Shown in pieces: positions 1 to 7,385 of a DNA stretch of 64,000 nucleotides. The position numbers and the translations under genes were made by a program. Location of the stretch: positions 2,557,001-2,621,000 of the forward strand of contig NZ_CP136758.1 of the NCBI RefSeq assembly GCF_032930845.1, read 5' to 3'. Origin of the DNA: Parvularcula sp. LCG005. Lineage in GTDB: Bacteria; Pseudomonadota; Alphaproteobacteria; Caulobacterales; Parvularculaceae. Position 1 is the first letter of the stretch. Every line of letters begins with the position of its first letter. The notes under the pieces were generated by a model. It ran no database searches. It had not been told where the DNA came from and worked only from the letters and a program-made list of their open reading frames with translations.

Positions 1-1583
1 CGCACCTGTTTCGCGAAGGCGTTCATCAGTTTCGTACCAAGGCCGGAGCCAGACACCTGGCTGTTATTCGATCCGCCTTCACCACAACCATCATCAATAA
101 CGGCCAGTTCAACGTTACCGTCCTGTCGCCGAAGCTCGACACGCAGCTCGCCGCCGTCTTCATCGAACGCATATTTGATGGAATTGGTGACCGCTTCGAG
201 CACGAACAGGGCCATGGGAATGGCATCATCGGCGTTGATTTCGATGTCTTCGATATCCCAGTCGAGCTCAACACCCAGCTCATCCATGCCCAGAGCTTCG
301 CCGAGATGTTCAAGAAGGGCATCGAAGAACGCCCCCATCTGAACGGTTTCGAGGCTTTCGTAGTGATACAGGGTCTGGTGCACGATGGAGAGCGCATCGA
401 TACGGTGGCGGACCGCGGCCAGCACCTCGCGCGCCTCAGTGTCTTTAACCGCGCGAGACTGCAGGCTGACAAAGCTGGTCACGATCTGCAGGTTATTCTT
501 GATGCGATGGTGAATTTCCTTCACCGCCGCATCCCGCTTTTCAATCGCGTCGATCAGCGCCGTATCACGCTCCCTGATCCGGGCGGCCATCCGACCGAAG
601 GTCCGGGCAAAGCTGGCGATTTCCTGCGGCGCCCGCTGAAAGGACGCATCCACGTCATGCTCGTAGTGCCCTTCGCCATATACCATGGCCAGCTGACGCA
701 ATGGACGCAGCCATTGCAGGACGAAGCGGTCGACAGCGAGCCACGCAACGACAAGCGCTGACACAAAAATAAGGAGCGGCAGGCCAACTGCCGACACTGG
801 CCTCAGTGTGAACTCACTCAAGGGCCCGGGAGAAACGCGAGAGAGGACGGCATAGACACCGTCAGCCCCCAGCAGGCTGACCACCACATCGTAGCGCACA
901 CCATCGCGCGATTCGACCACCATGAAAGCTGGCTTCTGCCTGGCTTGAGACACAAGGCCGGGGTCGATGCCCGCGAAGCGGGAGCTGCCGAAAAGTTTGC
1001 CGGTATCGTCGGCCAGCGCCACCTCGACACCGGCTGCCGGCTCGACGAACGCGGCGGTATTGAGAAGATCCCGCACGCGGACCGAGAATAGGATACCACC
1101 GTCGAACTCGCCCTGCTCGTCCGTCAACCGCCGAATGACGGCGAAAACCCATGTTTCACTCAGCTTTCCAAAGAACGCCTCAGTGCGCACAACTTCAGCG
1201 CCATCTTTGAGCTGCTGAAGCCATGTGTTGCGGGTCGACAGGCCCTCAGGATTACTGAGCGACGTGCAAAGATAGTCACCGTTCACATCGAAACGGCCGA
1301 CATTGCCGACATAGGGCAGCAACGGATTTACCCGCGCGGCGACCTCTGCACAGTTTTCCGGCGTAAACTCCGGCGCGAAGGCTTCCTGCAGGATTTCGGT
1401 TGTGGCAAGGGACTGCTCCATTCGCCCAATGGCATCAGAAGCAAGCAGGACGAGGTCATTCCGCCGATCATTGACGCCGTTGCGGGCATCCTGAATCGCC
1501 GAGAAACCAGCGAAAACGAGGATTGGGCTAAGGGCCGCCGCAATAGTAACGAGGAGCCTCTCGCGAAGCGACCTGACGAACAT
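1..1583 (-). CDS. Sensor histidine kinase of the HisKA_2 (PhyK-like) type, 3'-truncated by the window edge
   Basis: Membrane sensor kinase that most likely feeds the PhyR general stress pathway. Reading from the ATG at 1583 there are 527 codons with no stop before base 1. A transmembrane segment (about residues 10-28) is followed by an extracytoplasmic sensor of about 220 residues with two cysteines, a second membrane segment near 275-295, a HAMP-like linker, then the H-box EIHHRIKNNLQIV with the predicted phosphorylated His at 359. The HATPase part shows an N-box (LEAVTNSIKYAF) and a glycine-rich lid near the edge. It follows ecfG by 25 bases on the same strand, so it is probably the last gene of a nepR-ecfG-kinase operon. 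The final residues are outside the window. The stress signal it senses is unknown. Confidence 0.93.
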   Translation of the reverse strand, partial: MFVRSLRERLLVTIAAALSPILVFAGFSAIQDARNGVNDRRNDLVLLASDAIGRMEQSLATTEILQEAFAPEFTPENCAEVAARVNPLLPYVGNVGRFDVNGDYLCTSLSNPEGLSTRNTWLQQLKDGAEVVRTEAFFGKLSETWVFAVIRRLTDEQGEFDGGILFSVRVRDLLNTAAFVEPAAGVEVALADDTGKLFGSSRFAGIDPGLVSQARQKPAFMVVESRDGVRYDVVVSLLGADGVYAVLSRVSPGPLSEFTLRPVSAVGLPLLIFVSALVVAWLAVDRFVLQWLRPLRQLAMVYGEGHYEHDVDASFQRAPQEIASFARTFGRMAARIRERDTALIDAIEKRDAAVKEIHHRIKNNLQIVTSFVSLQSRAVKDTEAREVLAAVRHRIDALSIVHQTLYHYESLETVQMGAFFDALLEHLGEALGMDELGVELDWDIEDIEINADDAIPMALFVLEAVTNSIKYAFDEDGGELRVELRRQDGNVELAVIDDGCGEGGSNNSQVSGSGLGTKLMNAFAKQV

Positions 1584-1608
1584 ACGACCCAACCTTCGAC
1601 GTTAGCGA

Positions 1609-2196
1609 TCAGACACGCGCAACGAGACGATCCGCCTCATCCATGATGTCTCCCATAGCGGAAGACGCGTCACCCTTGCCATCGTTCTGCGACGTCACAG
1701 AGCCATTTTCAAGAATGTCCGCCAACGCCTTGCGCGCCCTGCTGACCCGGCTCTTGATCGTGCCGACAGCACAGCCGCAAATTGCCGCTGCCTCTTCGTA
1801 TGAAACGCCGCCAGCGCCCACCAGGATCAGGGCTTCGCGCTGCTCAACAGGCAGTTGCGGCAGCGCCATGCGCAGCTCCAGAAGCTCCAGAGATGCAGAT
1901 GGATTGTCCTGCGCGACCAGCGTGGCTTCAGCCACTTCCTGATCCAGCGGCTGCGAACGCCAAGCCCGGCGCTGTTGAGAATAGAAAAGATTCCGGAGAA
2001 TGGTGAAGGTCCAGGCCTTCAGATTCGTGCCGTGCTCATAGCTTGCACGGGCCCGCCACGCCTTCAGAAGCGCTTCCTGCGCCAAATCATCGGCGGCAGC
2101 GCGGTTATTGCAGAGACTGCGCGCAAACGCGCGCAAATGCGGAATGAGTTCCGTCAGGTCCTGCTTGAATTCTGAGGCTTCAATGGCTTCGCTCAT
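1609..2196 (-). CDS. ecfG: General stress ECF sigma factor EcfG (ECF15)
   Basis: RNA polymerase sigma factor of 195 aa that directs the alphaproteobacterial general stress response. Region 2 is seen in the first 85 residues (AADDLAQEALLKAWRAR) and region 4 in PVEQREALILVGAGG followed by the helix-turn-helix SYEEAAAICGCAVGTIKSRVSRAR. Length and the absence of a C-terminal extension fit ECF15. Its ATG overlaps the nepR stop by one base, so translation is coupled to its anti-sigma factor. The promoter at 2435-2459 matches the EcfG consensus, which implies autoregulation. Identity is supported by nepR and phyR beside it. Confidence 0.96.
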   Translation of the reverse strand: MSEAIEASEFKQDLTELIPHLRAFARSLCNNRAAADDLAQEALLKAWRARASYEHGTNLKAWTFTILRNLFYSQQRRAWRSQPLDQEVAEATLVAQDNPSASLELLELRMALPQLPVEQREALILVGAGGVSYEEAAAICGCAVGTIKSRVSRARKALADILENGSVTSQNDGKGDASSAMGDIMDEADRLVARV

Positions 2197-2378
2197 TAGC
2201 GGTCGCCTCCAGATGACGACTTGCTATCGGCTTCCTCCAGCAAACGCATGAAATCATCGGGCACATCTTCCTTGGCCACTTCATCATACATTTCCCGCAA
2301 GTGCTTACCAATGCGCTTGGTGCGCGAGCGTCGCTGGCGCACATCGTCCGGATCGTTGCCCGGCGTTTTTGTACCCAT
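2196..2378 (-). CDS. nepR: Anti-sigma factor NepR
   Basis: Small cytoplasmic anti-sigma factor that holds EcfG until phosphorylated PhyR binds it. The conserved NepR core is visible in the 60-aa product: IGKHLREMYDEVAKEDVPDDFMRLLEEAD. A longer open frame begins at 2462, but that start lies upstream of the EcfG-type promoter at 2435-2459 and cannot be on its transcript. Starts at 2399 (MALRSVDMG) or 2378 (MGTKTPG) are both possible; 2378 gives the usual NepR length, and neither has a strong Shine-Dalgarno. It overlaps ecfG by one base and diverges from phyR. Confidence 0.93.
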   Translation of the reverse strand: MGTKTPGNDPDDVRQRRSRTKRIGKHLREMYDEVAKEDVPDDFMRLLEEADSKSSSGGDR

Positions 2379-2434
2379 GTCTACCGATCTCAATGCCATC
2401 TGAATCCAAGTTGATGCTGTAAATTCGGAAAGGA

Positions 2435-2459
2435 AACGCCGCGAAATCGTCAAAGTTCC
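2435..2459 (-). promoter_or_regulatory. EcfG-type promoter of nepR-ecfG
   Basis: On the minus strand GGAAC (2459-2455) and CGTT (2438-2435) are separated by exactly 16 bases, the ECF15 consensus. It predicts transcription starting near 2428. The same block read on the plus strand gives GGAAAC-N17-GTT, a weaker match that could serve phyR. Confidence 0.85.
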
Positions 2460-2560
2460 CACTTATTGTAGCAAACCTGCATTTTTTTTCACCGGCCGTG
2501 CAACCAACTCGTTGGGCAAGGGTTAAAGGCCATCAGGACAGTTACGAAACCGAGGGATAC

Positions 2561-3352
2561 ATGGAATTCGCCAAACAGTTTGCGCCACACTTGCCTCTGC
2601 TGAGGCGCTATGCGCGTGCGCTGACTGGCAGTCAGCAAAGCGGCGATGCGTATATCCGCGCTTCTTTGGAAGCGCTGGTTGCCGACCCATCGCAGGTCAC
2701 CATGGATTTGGGGGCGCGCGTGGCGCTTTACAAATTCTTCCACACCATCTGGAATTCGACGGGCGCAACCATCATCGACATGAGTGCAGACCTGTCCGAC
2801 AGCGCGACGGCCCGACTACAGTCGCTGGCCCCGCTACAGCGCCAGGCCTTCCTGCTGACATCCCTTGAAGGGTTCAAACGCAGCGAAGCGGCAACCATTC
2901 TTGGCCAGACCGAGAAGGAACTCGACAAGCTGATCGACCTCGCCCAGCGCGAAATCGAAGATGAACTGCGCACCAAAGTGCTCATCATTGAAGACGAAGC
3001 GATCATTGCGGCTGACCTTGAGCATATCGTCAAGGAAATGGGTCATGATGTTACCGGAAATGCTGTGACCCGTGATGAAGCGGTCAAGATGGCGCACGCC
3101 AATCCGCCAGGGCTGGTCCTCTGTGACATCCAGCTGGCCGATGATTCCTCGGGGATCGACGCGGCGCACGAAATTCTTTCGGCGTTCGACGTTCCTATCA
3201 TTTTCATTACGGCCTTCCCGGAACGCCTGCTGACAGGCGAGCGTCCGGAACCCACTTTCCTGATTTCCAAGCCATTCCAGGACAACACGGTGAAAGCGGC
3301 GATCGCGCAAGCGCTCTTCTTCCATCCGTCCAAGGAATCAGTGGCCGCGTAA
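2561..3352 (+). CDS. phyR: PhyR: anti-anti-sigma response regulator
   Basis: Master switch of the general stress response: when phosphorylated, its sigma-like domain binds NepR and releases EcfG. The 263-aa protein has an ECF-sigma-like N-terminal half (1-130, with LAPLQRQAFLLTSLEGF and a degenerate region 4) and a C-terminal receiver domain starting at KVLIIEDEAIIA. The phosphoacceptor is D189 (LVLCDIQL), with T217 (FITAFPERLL) and K237 (ISKPFQ). An upstream TTG at 2498 is open, but the ATG at 2561 has GAGGGA about 9 bases before it and gives the family length. Divergent from nepR-ecfG, the usual arrangement. Confidence 0.96.
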   Translation: MEFAKQFAPHLPLLRRYARALTGSQQSGDAYIRASLEALVADPSQVTMDLGARVALYKFFHTIWNSTGATIIDMSADLSDSATARLQSLAPLQRQAFLLTSLEGFKRSEAATILGQTEKELDKLIDLAQREIEDELRTKVLIIEDEAIIAADLEHIVKEMGHDVTGNAVTRDEAVKMAHANPPGLVLCDIQLADDSSGIDAAHEILSAFDVPIIFITAFPERLLTGERPEPTFLISKPFQDNTVKAAIAQALFFHPSKESVAA

Positions 3353-3375
3353 GACGACCAACTGACCAAACTCGA

Positions 3376-3403
3376 GGCCGTTGTGAAAGCAGCGGCCTTT
3401 TTT
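3376..3403 (+). terminator. Rho-independent terminator after phyR
   Basis: GGCCG (3376-3380) pairs with CGGCC (3393-3397) and is followed by six T residues. It sits 24 bases after the phyR stop. Confidence 0.8.
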
Positions 3404-3457
3404 GTTGTGGCTAACACGCAACACATAAAAAGAACGCCGAAAAGTCAATATTATATA

Positions 3458-3482
3458 GGAACAGCTTGACACCGAGACCGTT
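3458..3482 (+). promoter_or_regulatory. EcfG-type promoter of the EF-hand gene
   Basis: GGAAC at 3458-3462 and CGTT at 3479-3482 with a 16-base spacer, an exact consensus match. The start codon follows 19 bases after the -10, with TGGAGG between them. Confidence 0.85.
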
Positions 3483-3501
3483 TATTGGGTGGAGGCTCAA
3501 G

Positions 3502-4011
3502 ATGAGAACTGTAGTTATTTCTACCGCCGTCGCCGTTGCTTCGATCGCCAGCGCTTCAGCGCTCGTCGATTTCGGATCTGCATTTGGCAGCACATCACAG
3601 TTTGTCAGCAAAGAAGACGCTACTCTTCACGCCCATCGCGCCTTCGATAAAATTGACGTCGACAGAAGCGGGTCAATCGACATTGACGAGTTCGCGGCCC
3701 AAGCCATTGTGTACGCAGAAATGGCCCGGAACCAGCGGACAGTCACGATTGACGGCAACATGGTTCACCGCATTGACCTTCCCGACGGCATTTCAGACAG
3801 ACTGTCACCTCAGGAACGCACCTCCATCGATGCCCAGGCACGCCGTACGTTCTACGAAATTTCCCATCAGGGTCAGCCTCTTTCGAAAGCCGCCTGGCAA
3901 ATGAGCCAGCAGCGCCAATTCGAACAGGCCGATCGCAACGCGAATGGACGCCTTGAAGGCCGCGAGCTGAACGCCTTCGCACGCAACGTGTCGCACGCCC
4001 GTTCCGCCTAA
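3502..4011 (+). CDS. Secreted EF-hand calcium-binding protein under stress control
   Basis: Exported protein of 169 aa with a signal peptide (residues 1-20, MRTVVIST.. ending in ASASA) and two EF-hand loops. Loop 1 is D52-V-D54-R-S56-G-S-I-D60-I-D-E63, complete; loop 2 is D144-R-N146-A-N148-G-R-L-E152-G-R-E155, also complete. It should bind Ca2+ in the periplasm; the target is unknown. Start chosen at 3502 because TGGAGG precedes it and because the upstream in-frame start at 3466 lies inside the promoter. An exact EcfG-type promoter and its position next to phyR make it a general stress response member. No close named family is recognised beyond the EF-hand. Confidence 0.88.
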   Translation: MRTVVISTAVAVASIASASALVDFGSAFGSTSQFVSKEDATLHAHRAFDKIDVDRSGSIDIDEFAAQAIVYAEMARNQRTVTIDGNMVHRIDLPDGISDRLSPQERTSIDAQARRTFYEISHQGQPLSKAAWQMSQQRQFEQADRNANGRLEGRELNAFARNVSHARSA

Positions 4012-4031
4012 GCCTCTCTCTACGCCCCCTC

Positions 4032-4066
4032 AAAAAAACCGGTTGCTTTCCAGCGACCGGTTTTTT
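4032..4066. terminator. Bidirectional terminator
   Basis: An A-run, ACCGGTTGC, a short loop, GCGACCGGT and a T-run form a stem that works on both strands. It ends the EF-hand transcript and could also end a leftward transcript from the promoter at 4290-4314. Confidence 0.85.
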
Positions 4067-4289
4067 GCTGCAACCTGCACTCAATAGATTTCTGCAGGAT
4101 CCAATCACTTTTGCCTTGTCCAAGAGTCCGCATCCGCGTTGCGATGCAGTGCGCCAAGGCGCATCAGCCGCGACCCTGCGCTCTGATCAGGATATGAATG
4201 GAAGGGGGATGGGTGGACACACGCGAGACGAAGAGCAGGACAGGTGTGGGAGCGGATCACTCAACACCTCGCGTGTGCCTTACACAATA
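4067..4289 (-). ncRNA. Candidate EcfG-dependent small RNA (about 215-250 nt)
   Basis: The 414 bases between the EF-hand gene and the DUF1328 gene hold no convincing coding frame. On the minus strand a near-consensus EcfG promoter (GGAAC-N16-CGTA, 4314-4290) would start a transcript near 4282, and the strong terminator at 4066-4032 would stop it. No known sRNA family is recognised; the call rests only on promoter-terminator spacing. Confidence 0.3.
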
Positions 4290-4314
4290 TACGCCTCGGC
4301 TCCACCAACGTTCC
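4290..4314 (-). promoter_or_regulatory. Near-consensus EcfG-type promoter, possible sRNA promoter
   Basis: Minus strand GGAAC (4314-4310), 16-base spacer, CGTA (4293-4290). One base differs from the CGTT seen at the exact sites in this cluster. No gene start follows it on this strand before the terminator. Confidence 0.4.
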
Positions 4315-4374
4315 GTGTAAAGCGCGAATTTATTTGCAGCTTCTGCCGTCTCGTTTCGCCGAAACCCGCGCAAC

Positions 4375-4403
4375 AAAAAAGCGCCCTCTGAGGGGCGCTT
4401 TTT
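4375..4403. terminator. Terminator of the DUF1328 gene
   Basis: GCGCCC (4381-4386) and GGGCGC (4393-4398) flanked by A6 and T5. On the minus strand it lies 22 bases after the DUF1328 stop; the flanks make it usable on either strand. Confidence 0.85.
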
Positions 4404-4425
4404 CGTAAATCCTGCGATCAGGTCG

Positions 4426-4596
4426 TTAGACGCTCCGACCTCTCACAGCACGTGCAACGAATGTAATCACGAGCAGAGCGAGGAAGATGAAGAACAGGAT
4501 CTGAGCGATACCAGCAGAAGCGCCGGCAATACCACCAAAGCCAAGTGCAGCAGCAATGATAGCGAGTACAAAGAATGCAATAGCCCAACCGAGCAT
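4426..4596 (-). CDS. DUF1328 (YtjA-like) small membrane protein
   Basis: A 56-aa protein that is almost entirely hydrophobic: [20 protein letters not shown], a Gly/Ala turn ([12 protein letters not shown]), a second segment [15 protein letters not shown] and a basic tail ARAVRGRSV. This two-helix layout with the MLGWA start is characteristic of DUF1328. Molecular function is not known for the family; many members are stress-induced. AAAGGAGATACGTT precedes the ATG, a good ribosome binding site. An exact EcfG-type promoter lies 44 bases upstream. It diverges from the lipid-kinase-like gene, which has its own EcfG site 78 bases away. Confidence 0.88.
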   Translation of the reverse strand: MLGWAIAFFVLAIIAAALGFGGIAGASAGIAQILFFIFLALLVITFVARAVRGRSV

Positions 4597-4640
4597 AACG
4601 TATCTCCTTTTGAATATTCGGAGTGTTCCGATGCAAATTA

Positions 4641-4665
4641 AACGGCCGATGACGGACCAAGTTCC
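4641..4665 (-). promoter_or_regulatory. EcfG-type promoter of the DUF1328 gene
   Basis: Minus strand GGAAC (4665-4661), 16-base spacer, CGTT (4644-4641). Exact consensus; predicted transcript start near 4634. Confidence 0.85.
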
Positions 4666-4742
4666 CTTGACATCATCTTTTTTACCGTGGTCCGCGTCTG
4701 AACAGGTGGGGCTCTACCGTCTCTTCGTCATCAGGATGGGCG

Positions 4743-4767
4743 GGAACCGATGACGGTGTTGCGCGTT
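4743..4767 (+). promoter_or_regulatory. EcfG-type promoter of the diacylglycerol-kinase-like gene
   Basis: GGAAC (4743-4747), 16-base spacer, CGTT (4764-4767). Exact consensus. Only 8 bases separate the -10 from the GTG start at 4776, so the mRNA should be leaderless or nearly so. Confidence 0.82.
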
Positions 4768-4775
4768 TTCCTCGG

Positions 4776-5615
4776 GTGATTTGCATCATCAACAAACATT
4801 CAGGCTCTGTGCCTCCTGACGCGGAGACCGCCATCGTGCGTCTGCTCAACGATCTTGAGCAGCCTGCAGACATTCTGGTTTGCGACGGTGAGAATCTCAA
4901 AGCGCAGATTGCCGACGCCATTTCCCAACGGCCGGAGACGATGATCATCTGGGGTGGCGACGGCACCATTGCTTGCGCCCTCAACCAGGCCATCGGGACT
5001 GACACCGCCATTCTTCCCCTGCCCGGCGGGACGATGAACATGCTGCACCATTCCGTTCACCTCAGTGAAGCCGGATGGCAGGATATTCTCGCGCAAGCTC
5101 TTCTCCACGGCCATAAAGACCCCCTTTCAGCAGGCGTTGTGGATGGCAATCGGTTTTTTGTTGCTGCGCTGATCGGCAATCTTGCGCGTATGGCAGACCC
5201 TCGAGAGTCCTTAAGGCATGGCAATCTCATAGAAGCTGCCACTCAGTTTACGGATAGTCATGCCTTCGACACCTCGCAGCAGTTCCGCATGAAGATCAAC
5301 GGCACTGAACAGGTCAAGGATGTCGTCGCCATTGGCAGCTTCGTCCCGCGCCATGATCGGGGCGAAGGGTTTGAGATCGGCACAATCATTCCTGAAACAC
5401 CGCTTGGTATCATGCAGGCAGCTGCTGAAGCCGCACTGATGGGTTGGCGTGATGCACCGAGTATCAATTATGAACGGGCCGAGGGTTTTCAAATTTCTGC
5501 GACAGATCGGGAAGTCATTCCCTGCACCCTTGATGGTGAGAGAATGGATTTGTCTGCCACGATCGATATTACATTTGAGCGTGACGTCGTCAGTGTGATA
5601 TCCGCCAGAAGATGA
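4776..5615 (+). CDS. Diacylglycerol kinase catalytic-domain protein (lipid kinase-like)
   Basis: A 279-aa protein of the DAGK_cat superfamily, which phosphorylates lipid alcohols such as diacylglycerol or sphingoid bases using ATP. The nucleotide-binding motif WGGDGTIACALNQA is at about residues 48-62 and the second motif LPLPGGTMNMLHH at about 76-88. No membrane segment, so cytosolic or peripheral. The GTG at 4776 (VICIINKHSGS) is the only plausible start: the family's opening beta strand begins there and no in-frame start lies further upstream. It overlaps the metallophosphoesterase gene by 4 bases (ATGA), a coupled pair controlled by an EcfG promoter. Its lipid substrate cannot be told from sequence. 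Confidence 0.88.
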   Translation: MICIINKHSGSVPPDAETAIVRLLNDLEQPADILVCDGENLKAQIADAISQRPETMIIWGGDGTIACALNQAIGTDTAILPLPGGTMNMLHHSVHLSEAGWQDILAQALLHGHKDPLSAGVVDGNRFFVAALIGNLARMADPRESLRHGNLIEAATQFTDSHAFDTSQQFRMKINGTEQVKDVVAIGSFVPRHDRGEGFEIGTIIPETPLGIMQAAAEAALMGWRDAPSINYERAEGFQISATDREVIPCTLDGERMDLSATIDITFERDVVSVISARR

Positions 5616-6409
5616 CGCGCATTGTTCAACTCGCCGACCTCCATTTTGGCACGGAGGATGAGCACGCTCTGGCCGCGGCCAAGACTTATATCGAAAGCGG
5701 TACCGTCAGCGCCGTCATCATCTGCGGCGACCTCACCCAGCGCGGCAGCAAGGCAGAGTTTGAAGCCGCAGCCGAATGGATCGAGGCCCTCACCGTGCCG
5801 AAAATGTCGGTTCCTGGCAATCACGATACGCCCCTGCTGGACATTCACAAACGGGTGACAGCGCCCTTCAAGAGATACCGGAAATACGCCGGTAAATTCT
5901 CCGATAGCCTCACCATTGATCGCGTCATGGCGCTCGGTTTCAACACCTCGCGGGGCTGGCAGGCGCGTCGCAATTGGGCTGAGGGCAGCGTTCGTCTGGA
6001 TGAAGTCAGTGAGCTGATTGAAAAACTGCCCGAGGACGAGACCACAGCGACGGCACTTGTCTGCCACCACCCTTTCGTCTCCCCACCAGGTGCGCCGCTT
6101 CACATCGCGACCCGGCGTGGCGCTCGTGCTTCAGCGCTCGTCGCCAACAGTCGCACGGAAATGGTGCTGACCGGGCATGTCCATGTGCCGACAGCGGAAG
6201 TTCGCGAAGCTGGAAATGGTGCTTTTCTGGCGATCACGGCAGGCACTTTGTCAACGCGGCTTCGCAAGGACCAGCCGCCCAGCTTCAATGTCATTGATAT
6301 CGATGCGCACCAGATCCGCATCACCTGCATGATGATCACGCCGGAGGGTCTGGCAAAACGGGACCTTGGCACTTTTGAGCGGCAGCCGCTACAGGGCGCC
6401 ATTTCGTGA
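5612..6409 (+). CDS. Calcineurin-like metallophosphoesterase
   Basis: A 265-aa phosphoesterase with the full two-metal motif set: D9-x-H11 (LADLHFG), GD (CGDLTQRG), GNHD (PGNHDTP), HH (CHHPF) and GHVH (TGHVHVP). Related enzymes cleave phosphodiesters such as cyclic nucleotides or lipid-linked phosphates; no signal peptide is present. Its ATG overlaps the stop of the DAGK-like gene, so the two are made together under the stress promoter at 4743. The pairing suggests turnover of a phosphorylated lipid or signal, but that is inference. It converges on the Crp-family gene with a gap of 57 bases. Confidence 0.9.
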   Translation: MTRIVQLADLHFGTEDEHALAAAKTYIESGTVSAVIICGDLTQRGSKAEFEAAAEWIEALTVPKMSVPGNHDTPLLDIHKRVTAPFKRYRKYAGKFSDSLTIDRVMALGFNTSRGWQARRNWAEGSVRLDEVSELIEKLPEDETTATALVCHHPFVSPPGAPLHIATRRGARASALVANSRTEMVLTGHVHVPTAEVREAGNGAFLAITAGTLSTRLRKDQPPSFNVIDIDAHQIRITCMMITPEGLAKRDLGTFERQPLQGAIS

Positions 6410-6466
6410 TGCCCAGCAAGCAATAAGGTTTCCGGTGGCCTTCAGGCATTCAGTCTACTGATGGAA

Positions 6467-7252
6467 TCAAGACGCCGAGCTCCTTGCGTCATCCACCCCA
6501 TTGCCGTTGGGCGAAGAGCCGTTCAGCATCTTCTGCGACAGGTCCAGCGACCGCAAATGCAGATAGTCCGTATCAAAATGAGCAAGGCGGGCCAGCCGGT
6601 CACCATCCGTGATGGCGATCCTGCTACGGACAATATCGATCAATCCCGCGCGGCGCATGGCAGACAGTGTTCGTGACACGTGGACCGGCGTCAGCCCAAG
6701 GGCATCGGCAAGGTCGACCCGTGTGATGGGCAGTTCGACATCATCCATCTCTTCACCATTTGCGCCGTTCAACCGGCGCTGCAGTTCCAGCAGCAGGTGT
6801 CCGATCCGCTCTCGCGCAGAACGACGACCAATCCGGACGATCTGTTCACGCAGAATACTTTCTTCCTGAACTGACGCCCACCAGAACGCCGCCGCCAGAT
6901 CGGCCGAGCGGCGAAGCATACGTAGGAAAGAACGGGAGGGGACCTGCACCACTTCTGTCTTCACTACCGTCGTGACCGAGTGGTCCGCGGCGAGATTTCC
7001 CAGAGACTGCAGATCGAAGACGTCCCCCGGCAGCATGAAGTTGATAATCTGGCGTCGGCCATCATCGAGCATGCGGTAACGGAGGGCCCATCCACTCTGA
7101 AGGTAGAACACCGTTTCAGCGTTTTCACCGGCGCGGATAATATCCTGATGGGCCTCGTACGTGACAGGCTTCCCCGACAGATCAAACAAATGCTTCCATT
7201 CGTCATCGGGGAGCGAAACATATTGTGACAAGCGGTTTCTAAGCATCTGCAT
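6467..7252 (-). CDS. Crp/Fnr-family transcriptional regulator
   Basis: A 261-aa regulator with an N-terminal cyclic-nucleotide-binding-like fold (about 20-140, with PGDVFDLQSL) and a C-terminal winged helix (ITRVDLADALGLTPVHVSRTLSAM). The cysteine cluster of oxygen-sensing FNR is absent, so it is not an Fe-S type FNR. The open frame extends upstream to 7351, but the candidate promoter at 7262-7286 makes the ATG at 7252 (or 7246) the first one on its transcript. Only 9 bases lie between the -10 and that ATG. Alphaproteobacterial members of this group often act in stress or energy control; its targets are unknown. Confidence 0.85.
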   Translation of the reverse strand: MQMLRNRLSQYVSLPDDEWKHLFDLSGKPVTYEAHQDIIRAGENAETVFYLQSGWALRYRMLDDGRRQIINFMLPGDVFDLQSLGNLAADHSVTTVVKTEVVQVPSRSFLRMLRRSADLAAAFWWASVQEESILREQIVRIGRRSARERIGHLLLELQRRLNGANGEEMDDVELPITRVDLADALGLTPVHVSRTLSAMRRAGLIDIVRSRIAITDGDRLARLAHFDTDYLHLRSLDLSQKMLNGSSPNGNGVDDARSSAS

Positions 7253-7261
7253 AGAATCCAA

Positions 7262-7286
7262 AACCCGCGGTGAATGTGAAAGTTCC
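7262..7286 (-). promoter_or_regulatory. EcfG-like promoter of the Crp-family gene
   Basis: Minus strand GGAAC (7286-7282), 16-base spacer, GGTT (7265-7262). The -10 has GGTT instead of CGTT; the same variant is found before the 63-aa gene. It is back to back with the site at 7330-7354. Confidence 0.55.
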
Positions 7287-7329
7287 CCAAGGTTCCCATT
7301 CGCTGAACAGCACAATCGGGCACGGGGAT

Positions 7330-7354
7330 GGAACTTTGCCTGCGACACCACGTT
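7330..7354 (+). promoter_or_regulatory. EcfG-type promoter of the DUF883-like operon
   Basis: GGAAC (7330-7334), 16-base spacer, CGTT (7351-7354). Exact consensus, 31 bases before the start codon at 7386, with GAGGAGG in the leader. Confidence 0.85.
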
Positions 7355-7385
7355 CCTGACTGGAGAATTAATCGAGGAGGCTCAG

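Noticed and set aside
26-1543. Several short frames inside the first 1.6 kb
   Set aside because: All lie within the kinase gene in other frames. The true reading frame is open from 1583 past base 1 and shows HisKA_2 and HATPase motifs.
2379-2462. N-terminal extension of NepR
   Set aside because: It would start upstream of the EcfG promoter that drives it, and the added residues do not look like NepR.
4032-4403. Remnant of an insertion sequence between the two terminators
   Set aside because: No terminal inverted repeat pair, no transposase fragment and no shift in base composition were seen.
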